From DATLHO01 sp035539855 (GTDB taxonomy: Bacteria; Bacteroidota; Ignavibacteria; OLB7): a stretch of DNA of 6,644 nucleotides. The notes below the pieces were generated by a model that made no database searches, was not told the DNA's origin, and saw only the letters and a list, made by a program, of their open reading frames with translations. The stretch spans positions 1 through 6,644 of the forward strand of contig DATLHO010000044.1 of the NCBI GenBank assembly GCA_035539855.1, written 5' to 3'. Positions 1-4,185 of this stretch are shown here, piece by piece (the stretch's first letter is position 1; the number at the start of each line of letters is the position of its first letter). The translations under genes and the position numbers were made by a program.

Positions 1-15
1 TTCTCCGCGCACTGA
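1..15 (+). CDS. C-terminal tail of an upstream gene (partial)
   Basis: Read in frame from base 1, the window opens with Phe-Ser-Ala-His followed by TGA at 13-15. That stop shares its A with the ATG at 15-17, giving the TGATG overlap typical of translationally coupled genes. The next gene has no recognisable Shine-Dalgarno in the 14 bases available, which fits coupling. Only four codons are visible, so the product is unknown and chance cannot be excluded. Confidence 0.3.
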   Translation, partial: FSAH

Positions 16-1118
16 TGAAGACGCTGACTGCGATCATCGCCGTCGTGGCACTCCTCCTCGGCCGGTCCGATGTGCAAGCGCAGTCGGTCGACAAGAACGT
101 GCGAGCCGTGCTTTCGTCGAACGACTCGACGCTCGTCGGCGGGCTGCTGCTCGGAATCGATTCCGCCTCGATCCTCCTGCGGATCGATCTCGACGATACG
201 CTCAGGGTTCGTCTCGACGACCTCGAGCGCGTCACGCTCATTGCGGAAAGACCGCGATTCGGGTCGGCCGCGGTCGTGCTTGGTCTCCAGGCCGCATTCG
301 TCTATACACGCCTCCGCCAGAGCCGCGACGGCACGCCATTCGGCGCGCACGGGGACTACCTCCTCTCAATGATACCAGGCCTCGCCATCGGAGGACTCGT
401 CGGGCTCGGGATCGACGCGGCGACACGACAGCCTCGGGTCGAGCTCGACGCGTCCACGCAGCGAGATGAGCTGCTCGTCCGCGCCACCGAATCGCTCGAT
501 CGCGACCATGACTGGAGCCTCTCGCAGTACTCGGGCATCGTGCATGGCGCGGTCGATGAGGAGGCGGTCTATGGGCCGGGTCATCGCCGAACCCACGACG
601 GCAACGCAGCGCTCGGAGACAACGTCACGCTCCTCCGCCGCCTCGAGGTGGCGCGTCGCGTCCACCCCTGGGTCGACCTCGCACTGACGTACTCGGCGCT
701 GGCGCAGCCGGGATTCGAGGGACAGATCCGCTTCGAATACGAGAGCACGCAAGGTCCGGTCGTCGTCGCCGCTCCGATGTCCTACACGTTCGATGGGGAC
801 GCAGTGCTCGTTGGCGGTCACCTTCGATACAGCCCCTGGGGTCCGCGAAGCGTCGTGCTCGTGCGGGCAGGCGCGGCAGCGGGGATCGCGGTGCCGGATG
901 TCTGGCGCAACGGCGAGCGCTTCGTGCGCGGCGTCCGTCCCGCTGCGATCGGTACCGTTGAGGTGACCCTGGGCCTCGGCAGCACGCGCATCGGGCTCGC
1001 GGCCGAGTACCTCCTCGTCGGGTCGCTCGAGCTCCCGGCCGCCGGCTCCCGCGGCGCGCCGACACCCTTCGATCCGTCGAGCGGATGCGTCGGTATCGTG
1101 CTCGGCTTCGCCCTGTGA
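15..1118 (+). CDS. exported protein of unknown function, probable outer-membrane beta-barrel
   Basis: This 367-residue protein is not recognised as a named family. Residues 1-22 form a signal peptide: Lys2, a hydrophobic core around IIAVVALLL, and likely cleavage after VQA. Residues about 29-78 look like a small beta-rich module of the type 'S-T-L-x-G-x-L-x-G-I-D ... V-R-L-D-D-L-E-R-V', seen in many uncharacterised envelope proteins. Two glycine/alanine-rich hydrophobic stretches follow, about 83-97 and 115-135 (PGLAIGGLVGLGID), which could be membrane-associated. From about residue 170 to the end, alternating polar and hydrophobic strands, Gly/Tyr/Trp-rich turns and the hydrophobic end GIVLGFAL suggest a beta-barrel, although the final residue is Leu rather than the usual aromatic. 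Its start overlaps a preceding stop, so it is probably the distal gene of an operon entering from the left. An envelope location is well supported; the barrel is inference, and no function is assigned. Confidence 0.75.
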   Translation: MKTLTAIIAVVALLLGRSDVQAQSVDKNVRAVLSSNDSTLVGGLLLGIDSASILLRIDLDDTLRVRLDDLERVTLIAERPRFGSAAVVLGLQAAFVYTRLRQSRDGTPFGAHGDYLLSMIPGLAIGGLVGLGIDAATRQPRVELDASTQRDELLVRATESLDRDHDWSLSQYSGIVHGAVDEEAVYGPGHRRTHDGNAALGDNVTLLRRLEVARRVHPWVDLALTYSALAQPGFEGQIRFEYESTQGPVVVAAPMSYTFDGDAVLVGGHLRYSPWGPRSVVLVRAGAAAGIAVPDVWRNGERFVRGVRPAAIGTVEVTLGLGSTRIGLAAEYLLVGSLELPAAGSRGAPTPFDPSSGCVGIVLGFAL

Positions 1119-1130
1119 CGCCCTGGGGCA

Positions 1131-1147
1131 ATGTCTGACATGCGTCA
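1131..1147. promoter_or_regulatory. overlapping short palindromes upstream of the PLP-enzyme gene
   Basis: ATGTC-T-GACAT at 1131-1141 is a perfect 5-1-5 inverted repeat. It overlaps TGAC-ATGC-GTCA at 1136-1147. They lie in the 94-bp gap between the exported-protein gene and the PLP-enzyme gene, about 65-80 bp before the chosen start, where an operator could sit. The arms are short enough to occur by chance. The site does not contain a clear MetJ box (AGACGTCT), and no known regulator is assigned. Confidence 0.2.
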
Positions 1148-1202
1148 TGCTTGGCCTTGTTGAGCCTCGCTATGTTCCAATTGCACGGAACAGCGATTCA
1201 AC

Positions 1203-1206
1203 GGAG
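1203..1206 (+). promoter_or_regulatory. Shine-Dalgarno GGAG that decides the start of the PLP-enzyme gene
   Basis: GGAG at 1203-1206 lies six bases before the ATG at 1213. The longer in-frame start at 1147 has no comparable purine tract and would add 22 residues (MLGLVEPRYVPIARNS...) ahead of where homology-like sequence begins. The 1213 start is therefore preferred. Confidence 0.65.
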
Positions 1207-1212
1207 CAGGTC

Positions 1213-2490
1213 ATGATCGTCCAGGATGAGGAAACGTCGATAGCGGGCCGGACGCTGCATCCGGAGAGCCTGATGATGGGCTACGGATACAGGCCGGAAC
1301 TGAGCGAAGGCGCCGTGAAGTGCCCGATTTTCCAGACCTCCACGTTCGTCTTTCGCTCGGCAGAGGAGGGTAAGGCCTTCTTCGAGCTCGCCTACGGACT
1401 GCGCGCGCCGAACGAGCACGAGATGCCGGGGCTGATCTACAGCCGCGTCAACAACCCCGACCTCGAGATCCTCGAGGACCGGCTGACGCTCTGGGATGGC
1501 GCCGAAGCGGCCGCCGTGTTCTCGAGCGGAATGTCCGCGATCAGCACCACGCTCCTGCAGTTTCTCCGCCCGGGCGACGCGATCCTCTTCAGTGAGCCGG
1601 TCTACGGCGGCAGCGATTACCTGCTGAAGCACGTGCTTCCGAACTTCGGCATCCGCACGGTCGGCTTCGACGCCCGCGGCGGCGAGACCGCGCTGGCGCG
1701 CGCCGTGCACGAGCATGACCTCGTCGATTCGTTGAGGATGATCTTCGTCGAGACGCCGGCGAACCCGACGAACGCGATCGTCGACCTCGAGGCCTGCGCG
1801 CGCGCCGCACGCACCTTCTCGACCGGTGAGCGTCGCGTGCTGCTCGCTGTCGACAACACGTTCCTGGGTCCGCTCTGGCAGCATCCGCTCAAGCATGGCG
1901 CCGACCTCGTGCTCTACTCCGCGACGAAGTACATCGGCGGCCACAGCGACGTCATCGCCGGCGTCTGCCTCGGCTCGCGTGAGCTCATCGCGCAGGTCAA
2001 GGCCATGCGCACGATCCTCGGCACGATGGCCGGTCCGCATACCGGATGGCTGCTGATGCGCTCGCTCGAGACGCTCAAGCTCAGGATGACCGCGCAGATG
2101 AAGACCGCGCGCGGCGTCGCCGATTTCCTCGCCGGCCATCCCAAGGTCGAGCGGATGTACTACCTCGGCCACCTCACCGAATCCGATCCCGAGCACGCGA
2201 TCTACCGCCGGCAGTGCCTCGCTCCCGGCTCGGTCATCTCCTTCGATATCGTCGGCGGCGAGGCCGAGGCCTTCCGCTTCCTCAACGCTCTGCGCCTTGT
2301 CAAGCTCGCCGTCAGCCTCGGCGGAACCGAATCCCTCGCCGAGCATCCCGCCTCGATGACCCACTCCGACGTCGACCCCGACGAGCGCATCAGCATGGGC
2401 ATCACCGACCGGATGATCCGCCTGTCGATCGGCGTCGAGCACCCGGAGGATTTGATTGCAGATCTGGAGCAGGCGCTGGAGATGGTGTGA
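1213..2490 (+). CDS. PLP-dependent cystathionine gamma-synthase / gamma-lyase family enzyme
   Basis: This 425-residue protein belongs to the Cys/Met metabolism PLP-enzyme family (fold type I), cytosolic and normally tetrameric, catalysing gamma- or beta-replacement or elimination on sulfur amino acids. Cofactor residues are all visible: Lys239 in YSATKYIGGHSD forms the Schiff base, Asp214 in VDNTF contacts the pyridine nitrogen, Tyr131 in PVYGGSD stacks on the ring, and Ser104-Gly106-Met107 in SSGMSAI plus Tyr76/Arg78 in YSRVNNP hold the phosphate. Arg403 in MIRLSIGVEH is the expected substrate-carboxylate arginine, and SLGGTES (368-374) is the family's C-terminal motif. It is longer than the usual roughly 380-400 residues, partly from extra sequence before YSR (FELAYGLRAPNEHEMPG, about 57-73). 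The position after YGG is Ser, not the Cys of classical methionine gamma-lyase. Family assignment is secure; the exact reaction (MetB-like synthase, gamma-lyase or sulfhydrylase) cannot be settled from sequence, so no symbol is given. Confidence 0.93.
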   Translation: MIVQDEETSIAGRTLHPESLMMGYGYRPELSEGAVKCPIFQTSTFVFRSAEEGKAFFELAYGLRAPNEHEMPGLIYSRVNNPDLEILEDRLTLWDGAEAAAVFSSGMSAISTTLLQFLRPGDAILFSEPVYGGSDYLLKHVLPNFGIRTVGFDARGGETALARAVHEHDLVDSLRMIFVETPANPTNAIVDLEACARAARTFSTGERRVLLAVDNTFLGPLWQHPLKHGADLVLYSATKYIGGHSDVIAGVCLGSRELIAQVKAMRTILGTMAGPHTGWLLMRSLETLKLRMTAQMKTARGVADFLAGHPKVERMYYLGHLTESDPEHAIYRRQCLAPGSVISFDIVGGEAEAFRFLNALRLVKLAVSLGGTESLAEHPASMTHSDVDPDERISMGITDRMIRLSIGVEHPEDLIADLEQALEMV

Positions 2491-2492
2491 TA

Positions 2493-2560
2493 GAGGTTAG
2501 AGGTTAGATGTTAGATGTTATTGGTTGTTGGTTATTGGGGTTTTGTTATTGGTTATTGGC
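2493..2560 (+). repeat. heptanucleotide tandem array, left (TTATTGG-type units)
   Basis: Starting two bases after the PLP-enzyme stop, the sequence keeps a 7-bp period for nine full units plus a partial one. The units are gaggtta x2, gatgtta x2, ttggttg, ttggtta, ttggggt, tttgtta, ttggtta and ttggc. Shifted in phase, four units read exactly TTATTGG. The array is AT-richer and far lower in complexity than its surroundings. It resembles the short tandem heptamer repeats known between genes in some bacteria; that comparison is by style only. Confidence 0.8.
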
Positions 2561-2636
2561 AGGCTTCTTCTTCCGGGTGGTGGTGCGGTCGCTGTGCGGC
2601 TTCGCTGAAATCTAGAGGCCAATAACAAATAACAAA
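2542..2636. other. imperfect inverted repeat formed by the two heptad arrays
   Basis: Bases 2542-2560 are complementary to 2618-2636 at 18 of 19 positions, leaving a 57-base loop (2561-2617). A transcript could form a stem-loop here between the PLP-enzyme and glutamine synthetase genes. The stem is AT-rich and no U-tract follows in the usual place, so it does not look like a canonical intrinsic terminator. The loop is GC-richer (around gggtggtggtgcggtcgctg) and shows no recognised motif. Confidence 0.55.
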
Positions 2637-2660
2637 TAACAAAAAACCATTAACCACAAC
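2619..2660 (-). repeat. heptanucleotide tandem array, right (inverted copy type)
   Basis: Six 7-bp units run to 14 bases before the glutamine synthetase start: ccaataa, caaataa, caaataa, caaaaaa, ccattaa and ccacaac. On the minus strand they read TTATTGG, TTATTTG, TTATTTG, TTTTTTG, TTAATGG and GTTGTGG, the same family as the left array in opposite orientation. Confidence 0.75.
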
Positions 2661-2673
2661 CCAGGTCCAAGCA

Positions 2674-4095
2674 GTGTTCCCCTCATTCGAATCCGCTCGC
2701 ACCTTTATCGACGATCACCATGTCGCAGTGGTGGATTTGAAATTCTGCGATCTCTGGGGGCGGTGGCATCATCTGACGGTGCCCGCTTCGCAGTTCACTC
2801 CTGCGTTGATGAGCGACGGGATCGGGTTCGATGGCTCGTCGGTCGGATTGAAGAGCGTCAAGTCCGGCGACATGGTCATGGTGCCGTTGCTGGATACGGG
2901 CTTCGTCGATCCTTTCTGGGAGGCCTCGACCCTCAGCTTCATCTGCTCGACGCTCGAGGCCGACACGCACGAGATTTTCGCGAACGATCCGCGCACCATC
3001 GCCATCCGCGCCGAGGAGTATCTGCGCTCGACCGGTATCGCGACGCACAGCCTGTGGGGACCCGAGTACGAGTTCTATGTGTTCGATTCGGTCGCCTTCG
3101 ACAGCGGCGTCAACCATGCCAGCTTCCGGATGGATTCCAACGAGGCCGACTGGAACAGCGGCACCGGCGGACACGGCCATTACATCCCGCTGCACGGTGG
3201 CTATCACGCAATCGCGCCGAAGGATCGGCTCTACAACCTCCGCACGGAGATCTCGCTGACGCTCGAGTCGATGGGCGTGCCGGTGAAATACCATCATCAC
3301 GAGGTCGGCGGTCCCGGGCAATCGGAGATCGAGACGGCGATGATGGATATCGTCTCCGCCGGCGACGCGACGATGCTCGTCAAGTACGTTGCGAAGATGA
3401 CCGCGCAACGGCACGGACAGACCGCGACGTTCATGCCGAAGCCGTTGTATGGCGAGGCCGGAAGCGGCATGCATTTCCACCAGCAGCTCTTCGACGGCGA
3501 GACCAATCTCTTCTACGATCCCGACGGGTACGGCTGCATCAGCGAGATGGGACGGTACTACATCGGCGGTCTGCTCGCGCACGGTCCGGCGCTGCTGGCG
3601 CTGACCAATCCCAGCACGAATTCGTATCGCAGGCTGATCCCCGGTTTCGAGGCTCCCGTCAACGCGTTCTTCTCGCTCGGCAACCGCAGCGCGGCCGTGC
3701 GGATTCCGAAGTACGCGACGCAGCCGGGCGCGGCCCGCATGGAATTCCGTCCGCCGGACGCGACGTGCAACGTGTACCTGGCGATCGCCGCGCAGATGCT
3801 CGCGGGCATCGACGGAATCATCAACCGGATCGATCCGACCGAGGCCGGCTTCGGTCCGTTCGACGCCAACGTCTTCGACTGGAGCGATGCCGAGCGCGCC
3901 GCGATCAAGCGCCTGCCGGGCTCGCTCGCCGAGGCGATGCGCGCCCTCGAGGAGGACAACGCGTTCCTCCTTGCCGGCGATGTCTTTTCGAGCGAGATGC
4001 TCAGGATGTGGAAGGAGCAGAAGCTCGAGCAGGAATACTACGCCGTGCGGAACCGTCCGCACCCCTACGAGTTCGGGCTGTATTTCGACGTTTGA
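2674..4095 (+). CDS. glnA: type I glutamine synthetase lacking the adenylylation tyrosine
   Basis: This 473-residue enzyme makes glutamine from glutamate, ammonia and ATP in the cytosol; GSI enzymes form dodecamers. The beta-grasp N-domain contains GFDGSSV (52-57). The catalytic domain shows metal and substrate residues Glu131/Glu133 (GPEYEF), Glu210 and Glu218 (HHEVGGPGQSE), His267 in the ATP-binding motif KPLYGEAGSGMHFH, Arg320 and Glu326 (NSYRRLIPGFEAPV), Arg338 (NRSAAVRIP), and Glu357/Arg359 (RMEFRPPD). Length and the insert around 140-175 match the E. coli-like GSI-beta layout, and it ends HPYEFGLYFDV like that group. At the adenylylation loop, E. coli NLYDLPPEE corresponds to NVFDWSDAE here, so Tyr397 is replaced by Phe401 and GlnE-type control at this site is not possible. 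GTG at 2674 is the only standard start after the in-frame TAA at 2623; the ribosome site is weak (AGG at 2663-2665). The heptad repeats lie directly upstream. Confidence 0.95.
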   Translation: MFPSFESARTFIDDHHVAVVDLKFCDLWGRWHHLTVPASQFTPALMSDGIGFDGSSVGLKSVKSGDMVMVPLLDTGFVDPFWEASTLSFICSTLEADTHEIFANDPRTIAIRAEEYLRSTGIATHSLWGPEYEFYVFDSVAFDSGVNHASFRMDSNEADWNSGTGGHGHYIPLHGGYHAIAPKDRLYNLRTEISLTLESMGVPVKYHHHEVGGPGQSEIETAMMDIVSAGDATMLVKYVAKMTAQRHGQTATFMPKPLYGEAGSGMHFHQQLFDGETNLFYDPDGYGCISEMGRYYIGGLLAHGPALLALTNPSTNSYRRLIPGFEAPVNAFFSLGNRSAAVRIPKYATQPGAARMEFRPPDATCNVYLAIAAQMLAGIDGIINRIDPTEAGFGPFDANVFDWSDAERAAIKRLPGSLAEAMRALEEDNAFLLAGDVFSSEMLRMWKEQKLEQEYYAVRNRPHPYEFGLYFDV

Positions 4096-4172
4096 TCGAA
4101 CGGCAGCTCATCCCCCGACCGCGAGCGCACCACCCACCGCGTGCCCAGCCGGTCTGTCCGATCATCCCATGC

Positions 4173-4178
4173 AAGAGG
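4173..4178 (+). promoter_or_regulatory. Shine-Dalgarno AAGAGG before the secreted-protein gene
   Basis: AAGAGG lies seven bases before the ATG at 4186 and fixes that start, which is followed at once by a signal peptide. The remaining 90-bp gap after the glutamine synthetase stop shows no clear terminator or promoter. Confidence 0.65.
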
Positions 4179-4185
4179 TTGGTTC

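Noticed and set aside
1151..1176. Promoter with TTGGCC and TATGTT boxes before the PLP-enzyme gene
   Set aside because: Spacing is only 14 bases and both hexamers are poor matches; the likely lineage may also use a different consensus.
1147..1212. Upstream in-frame ATG giving a 447-residue PLP enzyme
   Set aside because: It has no Shine-Dalgarno, its extra 22 residues do not resemble the family, and GGAG is well placed before the ATG at 1213.
1198..2442. Minus-strand frame of about 414 codons opposite the PLP-enzyme gene
   Set aside because: It is a shadow of a well-supported gene, with no domain and no ribosome site of note.
2542..2650. Intrinsic terminator for the PLP-enzyme gene
   Set aside because: The stem is AT-rich with a 57-base loop, and the bases that follow on the plus strand are A-rich rather than T-rich, so it lacks the terminator signature.
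2491..2673. CRISPR-like array or riboswitch before glnA
   Set aside because: The period is 7 bp with no unique spacers, so it is not CRISPR. I could not find the conserved core of a glutamine riboswitch or another known leader; the structure is accounted for by inverted heptad arrays.
2683..4062. Long minus-strand frame opposite glutamine synthetase, and a long plus-strand alternative frame at 2763-4388
   Set aside because: Both overlap a glutamine synthetase with every catalytic motif intact, have the skewed Arg/Ala-rich composition of shadow frames in GC-rich DNA, and show no recognisable domain.
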